Assembly: GCA_963789555.1 (NCBI GenBank)
Contig: CAWBKY010000005.1
Coordinates: 102,882-166,881 of the forward strand
Source: JACXTP01 sp963789555
Lineage (GTDB): Archaea > Thermoplasmatota > Thermoplasmata > Methanomassiliicoccales > UBA472
Direction: 5' to 3'
DNA length: 64,000 nucleotides
Part shown: piece after piece, positions 29,314 through 37,957 of the stretch
How positions within the stretch are numbered: position 1 is the stretch's first letter
Layout of the letters: the number at the start of each line of letters is the position of its first letter
The notes under the pieces: generated by a model
Told to the model about the DNA's origin: nothing
Databases searched by the model: none
The model's input: only the letters and a program-made list of their open reading frames with translations
Position numbers and translations under genes: made by a program

Positions 29314-31134
29314 ATGGAAGCGCACGAACCCATACCAGTAGAGGCGGAACCGGGCCATCGGGACCTGTTCCCTTTCCCGAAGGCCAGGGGAGGCCAGGTC
29401 CAGTTCTTGGAGGACGCCCGGTCCTGCATGTCCAATCGAGTGGACCTGGTGGCGGACGCCCCGACCGGACTTGGCAAGACCGCGGTCGGTCTGAGCGCCA
29501 CGCTGGAGGCGGTGCTTCCCGGCCAGGGGGCGGTCCTGTTCCTCACCTCCAGACAATCCCAGCATCGGGCGGCCATCGAGACGGCGCGCTACATATGGAG
29601 GCGGGAGAGGGTGAAGGTGGTGGACCTCATCTCCAGGGAGGACATGTGCCTGTGCCGGGGCCGAGATGGGCAGGTGCCTTGCACAGGATCGGGGGACTGT
29701 TATTTCCTGGACAAGGAGAGGGTCGAGGCGGCGGCGGCCCGACTGCTCGAGTACCCATTGCATGTGGGGGAGGCGATGAGGCTTTGCGTGAGGTTGGGGG
29801 GATGCCCTTACCTCGCCGCCCGGGCCGCCCTGACCAAGGCGGACCTGATGGTTGGTGATTATAATCACGCGTTCTCCGGCAGGGACCGGACCGCCCTGGA
29901 GGACCTGGGTCGCCCGACCAGTTCATCGGTCCTGGTGGTGGACGAGGCGCATAATCTGCCTTCGCGCATAATCGAGGCGCACAGCCAGTCCCTGGCCCGG
30001 TCCCAGCTTTGCTCCGCCCTCAAAGGCACGGGGAATCGCCACTTCCGAGAGGCCCTCACCACCATCCTGGCCTTCCTGGACCACCATGCCTTCGATCCGA
30101 GTGTTGGACCCATTGCCATCGAAGCGCTGGACGATGAGTTGGAGCGTGCGGTGGGGGCGAACACCAGCGAGGTTGCCCAGGGGATATTGGATTACTATCA
30201 AGGGAGACCTCGTCGGCGCATGGAGGAACTGGCACTTTTCCTGCAGGGCTGGTCCTCCTGTCCAAGTGCGACGGTCCGGTTCGTGGACGGGGCAAAGGGC
30301 ATGCTGCATAACCGCTTCATCGAGCCTGGACTCATCTCAGGACCATTGTTCGAAGGGATGCGCTGCTCCCTGCTGATGAGCGGGACATTGCACCCTCCCA
30401 GCCGATTCGCCGAGGCGCTAGGGATCGGAGATAGGGCGGTCTGTCGTCAGTATGCTTCCCCATTCCCTTCCGAGAACCGCCTGGCATTGGTCGTGCCCTC
30501 GGTCACCTCCCGCTTCGATAGGCGGGATGAGGCGAGCTATAAGGCCTTCGCCGAGGTGATGTCCCACGCCTGCCAGGCCGTACCGGGCAACGTGGTGGCC
30601 TTCTTCCCCTCCTACGATTTCCTGGGTCGGACGGAACATTTCCTGAGGCGCATTCCCCTGGCCAAGAGGATGCTTGTGGAACGACGGGAGATGGCCAAGG
30701 CTGAAAAGGAAGCGTTGATCTCCGAGCTGGTCCGAGAACGCTCCTGCCTTCTGCTGGCCACCATTGGTGGTTCCTTCGCGGAGGGGGTGGACTTCCGGGA
30801 CAACCTGCTCTCGGCGGTGTTCGTGGTCGGTCTGCCCCTGGCCCCACCTTCGGTGGAAGGGGACGCCATCATGTCAAGATTGGTAAGCCGGCATGGACCG
30901 TCCAAGGCCGTCATGTGCGCCCGGACCTATCCAGCGGTGACGAAGGTCCTGCAGGCGGCGGGGCGGGCCATCCGTTCCGAGACGGACCGGGCGGCCATCG
31001 TCCTCCTGGACGACCGTTACCTGTCCGCAACGGTTCGGGGGGCGTTCCCCTCCAGCTTCCACATGGAGGAGAGCCATGACCTGAGCTCGGAACTAGAACG
31101 CTTCTTCGATACACGCCGATCACTCTGCCGCTGA
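29314..31134 (+). CDS. xpd: XPD/Rad3-family Fe-S DNA helicase
   Basis: 5'-3' superfamily 2 helicase of repair. Motif I is DAPTGLGKTAVGL (about residue 50) and motif II is VVDEAHNLPSR. Between them are the four iron-sulfur cysteines, in DMCLCRGRDGQVPCTGSGDC and MRLCVRLGGCPY. Motif VI is in VLQAAGRAIRSETDRA. 606 residues, typical of archaeal XPD, and intact. The start ATG at 29314 could be extended upstream; about 90 bases separate it from the divergent MFS gene. Confidence 0.92.
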   Translation: MEAHEPIPVEAEPGHRDLFPFPKARGGQVQFLEDARSCMSNRVDLVADAPTGLGKTAVGLSATLEAVLPGQGAVLFLTSRQSQHRAAIETARYIWRRERVKVVDLISREDMCLCRGRDGQVPCTGSGDCYFLDKERVEAAAARLLEYPLHVGEAMRLCVRLGGCPYLAARAALTKADLMVGDYNHAFSGRDRTALEDLGRPTSSSVLVVDEAHNLPSRIIEAHSQSLARSQLCSALKGTGNRHFREALTTILAFLDHHAFDPSVGPIAIEALDDELERAVGANTSEVAQGILDYYQGRPRRRMEELALFLQGWSSCPSATVRFVDGAKGMLHNRFIEPGLISGPLFEGMRCSLLMSGTLHPPSRFAEALGIGDRAVCRQYASPFPSENRLALVVPSVTSRFDRRDEASYKAFAEVMSHACQAVPGNVVAFFPSYDFLGRTEHFLRRIPLAKRMLVERREMAKAEKEALISELVRERSCLLLATIGGSFAEGVDFRDNLLSAVFVVGLPLAPPSVEGDAIMSRLVSRHGPSKAVMCARTYPAVTKVLQAAGRAIRSETDRAAIVLLDDRYLSATVRGAFPSSFHMEESHDLSSELERFFDTRRSLCR

Positions 31135-31203
31135 GGTCAGTACGGCGCCGGCGCTCACCAGCGCGTCTAAAGGTTAATTAAAGCGCTTAACGATAGTCCG
31201 GGC

Positions 31204-31820
31204 GTGCAGGTCATCAGAAGAGGGGCGGAGGCAGAGATCCGTCGAGGGGTCTGGATGGGCCGCGAGGTCATCTTGAAGAGCCGTGTTCCCAAGGGATATC
31301 GCCACCCAGAGCTGGACAGTTCGCTCCGTGTCACGCGCACCAAGAACGAGGCACGGTTGATCCAGGAGGCGAGGCGATTGGGCGTGCCCACGCCCGTCAT
31401 CTACGATATCGACACCATCGATGCCACACTGGTGATGCAGGAAATCAAAGGCCCCCGCGTCAAGGACCTGCTCGACGGATCGGGCCCGGAACAGAGGGCC
31501 GTGGTATGCGAGGAGGTGGGCCGCTCGGTGGGTCTGCTGCATAAAGGAGGCATAGCCCACGGCGACCTGACCACCTCCAACATGATCTGGTCCGAGGGAC
31601 GGGTCTGGTTCATCGATTTCTCGTTGGGCACTAAGAAGGCGGAGCTGGAGGAGCTAGGGGTCGACCTGCATCTGCTCCGCGAGGCGTTCCAGTCCGCGCA
31701 TTCACATGATCCTGGACAGCTATGACCATGATCATCAGATCGTACCGGGACTCGTTCCCCCGGGCGGCCGAGGTGCTGCGCAAGGTGAAGGAGATCGAGG
31801 ACCGAGGTCGGTACACATGA
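31204..31820 (+). CDS. bud32: Bud32/PRPK kinase of the KEOPS complex (one frameshift)
   Basis: Atypical small kinase needed for tRNA t6A synthesis with Kae1. VIRRGAEAEIRRG is the glycine-rich start, VILKSRVPKGYRHPELD holds the ATP lysine, IAHGDLTTSNMIW is the catalytic loop and VWFIDFSLG the DFG motif. A frameshift near 31710 precedes the corrected tail SYRDSFPRAAEVLRKVKEIEDRGRYT, whose arginine/lysine-rich end is a family feature. GTG start at 31204. The stop overlaps the next ATG (ATGA). Confidence 0.9.
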
Positions 31821-32387
31821 GGGAGGTCGGCCTGGTCACCGGCAACCTACATAAGCTTCAGGAGTTCCAACATGGTCTGGCGCCAGTTGGGCATCACGGT
31901 GAGGCACCTCAAGGTCGAATGCGATGAGATCCAGGCGGATGACCTGGAAGAGGTGGTGAACGGTTGCCTGGACCAGATCGCAACCTACGGTCACAAGGAT
32001 TTCATACTGGACGATTCCGGTCTGTTCATTCCCGCCCTGAACGGCTTCCCAGGGGTCTATTCCGCCTACGTTTTCAAGACCATCGGATGCGCTGGCGTCC
32101 TGCGTCTCCTCGAAGGCCGTCCGGACCGTCGGGCAGATTTCCGATGCTGCATCGGCTGCCAGATGGAGGACGTCGGGCGTCTGGTGGTCACTGGGGTCGC
32201 ACCAGGCAGGGTCATAATGGAGGAGCGCGGGGACAGGGGCTTCGGTTACGATCCCATCTTTGTCCCGGACGGGGCGGAAAGGACGTTCGCCGAGATGGAC
32301 ATGGACGAGAAGAACCGCTTCTCGCATCGGGGGGCTGCCATGCGATTATTCGTCGAGAAGCTAAGGGAAATGACGAAGGAGGTCTGA
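31817..32387 (+). CDS. RdgB/HAM1-type dITP/XTP pyrophosphatase (one frameshift)
   Basis: Removes inosine and xanthosine triphosphates. VGLVTGNLHKLQEFQ is the substrate-binding start. After an indel near 31875 come ILDDSGLFIPALNGFPGVYSAY, GDRGFGYDPIFVP and KNRFSHRGAAM, all family motifs. About 189 residues. It overlaps bud32 by 4 bases, a common archaeal arrangement. Confidence 0.92.
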
Positions 32388-32389
32388 GA

Positions 32390-33361
32390 ATGCGTCTGCA
32401 GGGAAGCAAGGTCTTGGTCACGGGTTGCGCTGGATTCATCGGCAGCCATATGGTGGACGCTCTGCTCGCGAAGGGCTGCGAGGTGGTGGGGGTGGACAAC
32501 CTTTCCGCGGGAAAGAAGGAGTTCATGGATAGGGCAAAGGCCACAGGTCGCTTCCAGTTCCACCAGATGGACCTGCTCTCCGGTCGGCTCAAGGAGCACT
32601 TGGGTGGCGTGGACGTGGTGTTCCATTTCGCCGCCAACCCGGACGTGAGGCAGGGGCCGAACAACACCCGGGTGCACATGGAGCAGAACATCGAGGCCAC
32701 CTACCTGGTGCTGGAGGCGATGCGGGCCGCCTCGGTCCGTTCCATATGTTTCCCTTCCACCTCCACCGTGTACGGCGAGCCGGGGCAGATACCGACCGAG
32801 GAGGGCTACGGACCGCTCATCCCGATATCCATCTATGGCGCCTCCAAGCTGGCCTGCGAGGCGCTGATTTGCTCATACGCTCACACCTTCGACATGGATG
32901 CGGCCATCTACCGTTTCGCCAACGTGGTTGGTTCCCGCAGCACCCACAATGTGCTGCACGACTTCATCCGCAAGCTCCGCGAGGACTCGAAGCGATTGGA
33001 GATCCTTGGGGCGGCGCCAGGGACGAACAAATCATACGTGCATGTCTCCGACTGCACCGAGGCCATGATGGTCGGCGCGGAAGGGGCGCAGGAGCAGGTG
33101 GCCATCTACAACATCGGTTCTCTGGACCGCCTTAACGTGCAGGGCATCGCCGACATCGTGGTCGAGGAGATGGGCTTGCATGATGTCCGCTACGATTGGA
33201 CCGGGGGCGTGAAGGGTGGACGAGGCTGGGTCGGCGATGTCAAGGAGATGCTGCTGGACATCAAGAAGCTCCAGGCCATCGGTTGGAACCCGAGGATGGG
33301 CAGCGAGGCGGCGATGCGTCAAGCGGTCCGGGAGATCCTGGCCGCCAGCAAGGCTCATTGA
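32390..33361 (+). CDS. NAD-dependent sugar-nucleotide epimerase (GalE-like)
   Basis: Extended short-chain dehydrogenase. The NAD-binding GCAGFIGSHMVDALL lies at residues 12-26. The catalytic YGASKLACEAL and the preceding STSTVYGEPG complete the SDR triad. 323 residues, intact. Likely a UDP-glucose/galactose 4-epimerase acting in surface glycan synthesis, but the exact sugar cannot be read from the sequence. It starts 2 bases after the pyrophosphatase stop. Confidence 0.88.
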   Translation: MRLQGSKVLVTGCAGFIGSHMVDALLAKGCEVVGVDNLSAGKKEFMDRAKATGRFQFHQMDLLSGRLKEHLGGVDVVFHFAANPDVRQGPNNTRVHMEQNIEATYLVLEAMRAASVRSICFPSTSTVYGEPGQIPTEEGYGPLIPISIYGASKLACEALICSYAHTFDMDAAIYRFANVVGSRSTHNVLHDFIRKLREDSKRLEILGAAPGTNKSYVHVSDCTEAMMVGAEGAQEQVAIYNIGSLDRLNVQGIADIVVEEMGLHDVRYDWTGGVKGGRGWVGDVKEMLLDIKKLQAIGWNPRMGSEAAMRQAVREILAASKAH

Positions 33362-34476
33362 TCTTGGACCGCATCGACCTTGATCAGGATGTCCGTGCCC
33401 TCGAAGGTCCAGTCCACGTCGCCATCCACCACCGGCGCCGAGCTGGCGGTCAGCCCCCCTGCGTAAGGGAAGCCGACCGTGTCCATGGTCATCCAGTATC
33501 CTGCATCATCCAAAAGGTAGTGCACCGGCACCAGCGTGCCATAGTGCGAGCTGATGGCCATCCTTATCGCCGTGAGGTCGGTGTACTTGTCCCCGATGAA
33601 GACCGTGGCGAACGCGTGCCCATCGATGAGGTTGAAGCGCGCGCATCCCCCCAGCTCCCGGACCATGGTGGCGACCAGTATGGCATGGTCCTCGCAGTCC
33701 CCGCCCCTCAGCACCAAGGTGTCCATCGAGCTTTGCCATTTGTCCGATGGGTCCGCGGTGTACTCGATGTTCTCCCGCACCCAGTCAAAGACATAGAGGA
33801 GCTGCTGCAGGCTGTAAGGGCCAGGCACTTGGGCCTGGGCCTGCGTCACCAGGGCGGAGACGGCGTCCCCGTCCATCAACGCGGTGGCCTTGTCATAATA
33901 GTTCCGCGGATTGAGCGAGACGTCGTAGATCGTTGGATCGATGGACTCTAGCACCTCTGTGTCCCAGAGCTTGCCGTCCATCCTCCCGTAGTCGTTCCAT
34001 TCCGTGCCTTCCGGCGCTTGGACGGCCATCTCCACGAATATCCGGTAATCCTCCCTCCCGGCCATATCTGGCGCGGTGAAGAATAGCAGGCCGAGGTTTT
34101 CCTTCCCCCCGAGGTGAGATTGACCGAGCAGGTGCGGGACGTCTCCAATCCGTGGTCGGGCCATTCCACCCCGAAGCCATAGATGTAGATCAGGTTCGGC
34201 GATTGGCTCACCACGTGAGGTTCAGAACCCCCCGTAACCGGCGTAGATGGGGGTCATGGCCCAGGAGAGCTGCATGGAGTGGTTCAGCGAGTCCGCGGTG
34301 ATGGGGCGGGGCTTCCAAGGCACGGGTTGTTGGTCCAGGTAGACCTCTGGCGCGACCAGGTCCTCGGTCTGAAAGCCCTCAGGCTGGTCGAAGAACATCG
34401 GCATGACCACTAGACCGGCCAAGAGAAGCATTGCCACGACGGCCAGAGCGATGACGGCGGATCTGCCTGCCCGCAT
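33355..34476 (-). CDS. Membrane-anchored transglutaminase-like protein (two indels)
   Basis: The N-terminal anchor RSAVIALAVVAMLLLAGLVVM is followed by an extracellular domain. The transglutaminase-like core has the cysteine in LRGGDCEDHAILVATMV and the histidine in LIDGHAFATVFI, with a later aspartate in a beta strand, the papain-like triad order. Frame changes occur in a C6 run near 34225 and near 34110. About 372 residues after correction. A protease or cross-linker at the cell surface is plausible; the substrate is unknown. The last 7 bases overlap the epimerase gene. Confidence 0.8.
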
Positions 34477-34531
34477 GATGACGCATAAAAGGACCTCCCC
34501 CTATAATTAAACGATTCCGCCTGGTTCTCGG

Positions 34532-35193
34532 CTATGGGACGATGGCATGGACTAAGGTTCGGTCCCTGCCTCTGATGGATCTGTGCACATTCGATGGTCG
34601 TATCTCGATCTCCACCTTCTTGATCATGCGCAGCAGCCTGTTCTCGGTGCGAAGCTCCATCGGCTCGAAGAGCAGGGTGTCCGTCGGCCCCCACAGCGAG
34701 ACCCAACCGATGACGTACAGGCCCTCGCTGATCGGCCGTCGAAGAACAATGGGGATATCTCCGACACCGGTCGGACCCGATAATCACCCCGAGGTGATGC
34801 AGATGAAAAGGAGGGCGAAGGCGTAAGGGAGCTGTCTTATACCCCCTGTGCCTGATGACCTGCAATTGCACATCATTGTCCTTGTGCAGGGTGTCGACAA
34901 TATCTGCTGATGGCGGTCTTGATCTCCGCCTCGCTCCTCCTCCCCATCTGGTCCGGTGGCACGAGGAAAGTGAAATGGTATTTCCGCTTGTCCCAACCCC
35001 TCTCCTCCCTGACCATCGCCTTGCATCTTTGAATCGCCGACTGCCCCATGTACTCCACGGGATTGGTGGAAAAAAGGTCCCTTTCAGGGGGTATCAGGAT
35101 GTGGTCGATGTCGTTCACCTCGACCGTGATGTGAATCTCTTCTTGGCCTGTTTCCTCAATTTCATCGCTCCATCTCCTGTTGCCATTTCCCAT
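34532..35193 (-). CDS. Conserved hypothetical protein (indels)
   Basis: The N-terminal half is EIHITVEVNDIDHILIPPERDLF, PVEYMGQSAIQRCKAMV, KYHFTFLVPPDQ. After indels near 34890 and 34790 the C-terminal half reads RPISEGLYVIGWVSLWGPTDTLLFEP, MELRTENRLLRMIKKVEIEIRP with the stop at 34532. I do not recognise a family. Charged and strand-rich with no signal peptide or membrane span; about 220 residues when joined. The reading on this strand is preferred because both halves show natural amino-acid composition. Confidence 0.5.
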
Positions 35194-35315
35194 CGATCAA
35201 TACGATGGGCTCTCCCCTCATGTCCTGAGGATTATTAAAAGATATACGTCTGGTCAGATTTTGCACGCATGGACGTATCGTGACCGCAGGGTTGGGACCG
35301 TACTTGCGGATGATA

Positions 35316-35323
35316 AACTATAT
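35316..35323 (+). promoter_or_regulatory. TATA box of tRNA-Pro
   Basis: AACTATAT is centred about 32 bases upstream of the tRNA 5' end. Confidence 0.5.
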
Positions 35324-35351
35324 GGACACTTTGCCGTTAGAGCGCCCCACC

Positions 35352-35429
35352 GGGTCTGTGGGGTAGCTTGGTCCATCCTTGGGGCTTTGGGAGCCTTAGA
35401 CCCCGATTCAAATTCGGGCAGACCCACCA
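35352..35429 (+). tRNA. tRNA-Pro(TGG)
   Basis: The acceptor GGGTCTG (35352-35358) pairs with CAGACCC (35419-35425), the discriminator is A and CCA is encoded (35427-35429). The T arm is CCCGA-TTCAAAT-TCGGG (35402-35418). The anticodon stem is GGGGC/GCCTT around the loop TTTGGGA, giving anticodon TGG at 35388-35390. No intron. Its 3' end recurs twice downstream, marking it as an integration target. Confidence 0.92.
35412..35429 (+). repeat. Attachment-site-like repeat, copy 1 (tRNA-Pro 3' end)
   Basis: ATTCGGGCAGACCCACCA, the T-arm-to-CCA end of the tRNA gene. It is repeated exactly at 36148 and with one mismatch at 41794. tRNA 3' ends are the classic integration sites of tyrosine-integrase elements. 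Confidence 0.8.
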
Positions 35430-35472
35430 CTTTTCCTAATCCCTTACAGCCACTTATTTTGGTTGCATGATA

Positions 35473-35962
35473 TTATCTTTTAGCATCGACATATTCAATG
35501 GCTTCCTTGCCAGATATATGCTCAATGTCAATAGCAATAATATGAGCTTTAGAACATCCAACAATTTCCTTATGTTTGGATTCTTCAGGTTGATCTCCTG
35601 AATATTTTTCTACCAAAGCATTAAAAGCATCTAGCCTTTCCTTTCCTTCCACAATTCTTGCCTTACCAAAAGCAATAACGCTGCGGAAGTATGTGGTATA
35701 TTTTTCACTTACTACTTTATCTTCATCTACTACTGAAAAAGAAACCTTAGGGTTTTTCATAATAGCATCGATCTTATGTTCAGCATTGGCTGAATGGAAA
35801 TAGATTCTTCTCTTTAAAATAGACATAACTCAGGGGAACTGCGTAAGGATAATCTTCATCTCCGAGACAGGCCAGGACACCATTTGTGCATCTATCCATT
35901 ACAGCCACGATGTCTTCCAACGACAATGATTGCTTGCTTCTTCGCATGTCTCTAAACATCAA
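35473..35962 (-). CDS. Pyridoxamine 5'-phosphate oxidase-fold flavoprotein, AT-rich (one frameshift)
   Basis: The frames join as MRRSKQSLSLEDIVAVMDRCTNGVLACLGDEDYPYAVPLSYVYFKEKN plus IYFHSANAEHKIDAIMKNPKVSFSVVDEDKV, followed by TTYFRSVIAFGKARIVEG. This is the FMN-binding split-barrel fold of Nim-type nitroreductase-like proteins, about 160 residues. The frameshift is near 35810. The start is ATG 35962 or 35959. The gene is far more AT-rich than its surroundings and lies between two copies of the tRNA-Pro end, so it was probably acquired. The precise substrate is unknown. Confidence 0.82.
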
Positions 35963-36490
35963 TTACTACCCCGCTTTCATCGCATAATCATTATAACAAA
36001 GCTTTTGTCTATTTCATCCAACCATTTATTGATTGATATTGTAGATCAATAATTTGAAAAGGGTTGAAATGATTTTCAGCCTTCGAGTTATGAATTTACC
36101 GTTTTATTCCATTGTAAAATTGGTGAATCTGGACATGATTCATGGTCATTCGGGCAGACCCACCATCATCCATATCCAGAAACATGTATATTTTTCTATA
36201 ACGGGGTGTAATAATCCCATATCCCCATATACGACCCGATCATTCTCGATCTTCTGTTGCGATCGGATAGGGCTGCGATCTTCCGGCTCCATCGAACGCC
36301 GAGTCATGGCACCCTTTGGAAATAATGTTATTCACTTCGGTCATTTTTGAGGTTCTCCATGATTCGGCATTCCGATGATATTGATCCTTTGGCGATCACA
36401 CCAAAAGCTATGGCTTGATGTAGGTGCCACACATCCTACAAATGGCTCTTCTAACCTCTTAGATTGAAAAAATATGTAAGGGGTTTCTCA
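35963..36490. other. Gene-poor spacer carrying att-like copy 2
   Basis: About 530 AT-rich bases. Apart from the repeat at 36148-36165 and probable promoter sequence for the flavoprotein gene (ATCATTATAAC near 35990), I see nothing convincing. A 98-codon open frame at 36054 runs through the repeat, lacks a ribosome-binding site and has no recognisable motif. Confidence 0.5.
36148..36165 (+). repeat. Attachment-site-like repeat, copy 2
   Basis: ATTCGGGCAGACCCACCA, 18 of 18 bases identical to the tRNA-Pro 3' end and in the same orientation. Identity ends abruptly on both sides, as expected for a recombination core. Confidence 0.8.
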
Positions 36491-37366
36491 TTATGTTACA
36501 TTCCCCTTGGGTGATTGTCCTTCCGTTGTGCTCTTCCTCCCCCATTCGCCGGCCAGTATCATTAATAACACAAGCCCGACCAATGAGACGACCAATACAG
36601 TTACACCGACCATCGGCCTGTCCTGGAAATTGACGGTCGCCGTCAATATGCCAGCAGCGATGTTGCGTTGGGCAGCTCCCATGGCGGACACCCGTTTCGT
36701 CCCTTGGTCCTTGCCTCCAAGGAAATAACCGATGATCAGAGCGATAACGATGAAGAATATCGCAAACCCTATCGTTCCGGTACCGATGGTGTCGAGGATC
36801 TGTTCCCAGAACTGGGCGAAGAAGAGGAACAATAAGGCAAATAGACTGACCGTCGTCACCGAATTGAGGAGCTTCGCGGCGTGGTCCGCAAAGTCCGGAT
36901 ATCGTTGTTTGATGAACAATGCCACCCCCAACGGTATGAGCATCAGGAACACCAATGGCTTTGCCACGTCCCAGGGATTTATTTCCACGCCCTCCACGAT
37001 AATAGGTAGGATCAGCGGCAGAACAAATACCGACACGATCATCAACATGGTCATCAAGCCTACGGCGTAGGCTATGTTCCCCTTGGCGAATTGTGTCAGT
37101 TTTGGCAGGAACGGAGCCCCGGCAGCCAATGCGAGTATGTAGAACCCTATCTTCACATCCTCTGGCAGGTCCAGTATGGAGCCCGCCCCGATGATGATGG
37201 CAGGTACGATAACGAAATTGCCGACGAGGGCCAATAGGTCCAACTTCCAGTTCTTTAACGGTTGAACTATCATGTTCAAGGTTAGACTGAAGCCCATCGC
37301 CAGCATGCTTCCGACCACGAATAGGAGCCCGAATACCTGCAATAACACGATCAGTGCATCTGCCAT
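36491..37366 (-). CDS. BASS-family (bile acid:Na+ symporter-like) transporter
   Basis: 291 residues and about nine to ten hydrophobic helices. The first is LLQVFGLLFVVGSMLAMGFSLTLN, and ALAAGAPFLPKLTQFAKGN and SAMGAAQRNIAAGILTA match the conserved core motifs of the BASS fold. Family members move organic anions such as bile acids, pyruvate or sulfonated compounds with sodium. Its stop-to-start spacing to the rhodanese gene upstream is only 25 bases, so it belongs to the desulfinase operon. Frame intact. Confidence 0.82.
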   Translation of the reverse strand: MADALIVLLQVFGLLFVVGSMLAMGFSLTLNMIVQPLKNWKLDLLALVGNFVIVPAIIIGAGSILDLPEDVKIGFYILALAAGAPFLPKLTQFAKGNIAYAVGLMTMLMIVSVFVLPLILPIIVEGVEINPWDVAKPLVFLMLIPLGVALFIKQRYPDFADHAAKLLNSVTTVSLFALLFLFFAQFWEQILDTIGTGTIGFAIFFIVIALIIGYFLGGKDQGTKRVSAMGAAQRNIAAGILTATVNFQDRPMVGVTVLVVSLVGLVLLMILAGEWGRKSTTEGQSPKGNVT

Positions 37367-37391
37367 AATTACACCTGATTCGTTGACCTCA

Positions 37392-37934
37392 TTACCTTTT
37401 CCTGGGAAGCACTATCAGATGTGGGTCCACCTCATATGTCCATGGCAATCCGGAGTTCTTCCAGCCGTTCTTCAATCGATGTCCCATATAGACACTGTCC
37501 GACTCCTGCACTGGGTCCCCCTCGATTCCATCAATGATGTTATAGACGTTCTTGAAACCCGCTTCCGCAAGCAGATTCGCCGCCAGACTGCCACGGACCC
37601 CGGATCTGCATGTGACCAATAGCACATCGGTTGTTTCGACGACGTCCATAACCTGGGTGACGAAATCGGGGTTGGGACTCATCGGGAATCTTTTCTTTCC
37701 CTCGTCCCACTGATAAATTTGAAGATGGGATGGAATGTTCCAGGCCATCTTCGGATGGCCGACATAGAGGAATTCCTCAGTGGTGCGCACATCGATGATC
37801 CTCACCCTGCTCGGGTCGGCCTTCCACATCTCATATGCTTCCTTCGCGGTCACATAAAGTCCCAGGACCGTCTCTTTACCCGGGGCTATCTGATGTTTAA
37901 TCACCTGCGAAGCTGGCTTCTCGTTATTGGTCAT
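37392..37934 (-). CDS. Rhodanese-domain sulfurtransferase
   Basis: 180 residues. The active-site loop is LLVTCRSGVRGSLAANLL, with the persulfide cysteine near residue 110. The strand pattern before it (VRIIDVRTTEEFLYVGHPKMAWNIP) is a standard single rhodanese domain. ATG at 37934 is preferred because the upstream 50 codons look non-natural and overlap the neighbouring gene. It lies between the transporter and the DszB-like enzyme, so it may take up released reduced sulfur. Confidence 0.88.
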   Translation of the reverse strand: MTNNEKPASQVIKHQIAPGKETVLGLYVTAKEAYEMWKADPSRVRIIDVRTTEEFLYVGHPKMAWNIPSHLQIYQWDEGKKRFPMSPNPDFVTQVMDVVETTDVLLVTCRSGVRGSLAANLLAEAGFKNVYNIIDGIEGDPVQESDSVYMGHRLKNGWKNSGLPWTYEVDPHLIVLPRKR

Positions 37935-37957
37935 TCGCCCATCTCCATTTCTCCCGC

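Noticed and set aside
34542..34826. 94-codon rightward frame in the 34.5-35.2 kb region
   Set aside because: The leftward frames give a more natural protein with continuous segments after indel correction; the rightward frame has no recognisable motif.
36054..36350. 98-codon frame running through att-like copy 2
   Set aside because: No ribosome-binding site, odd composition, and the repeat itself would have to code for the same residues as the tRNA end; not a believable gene.
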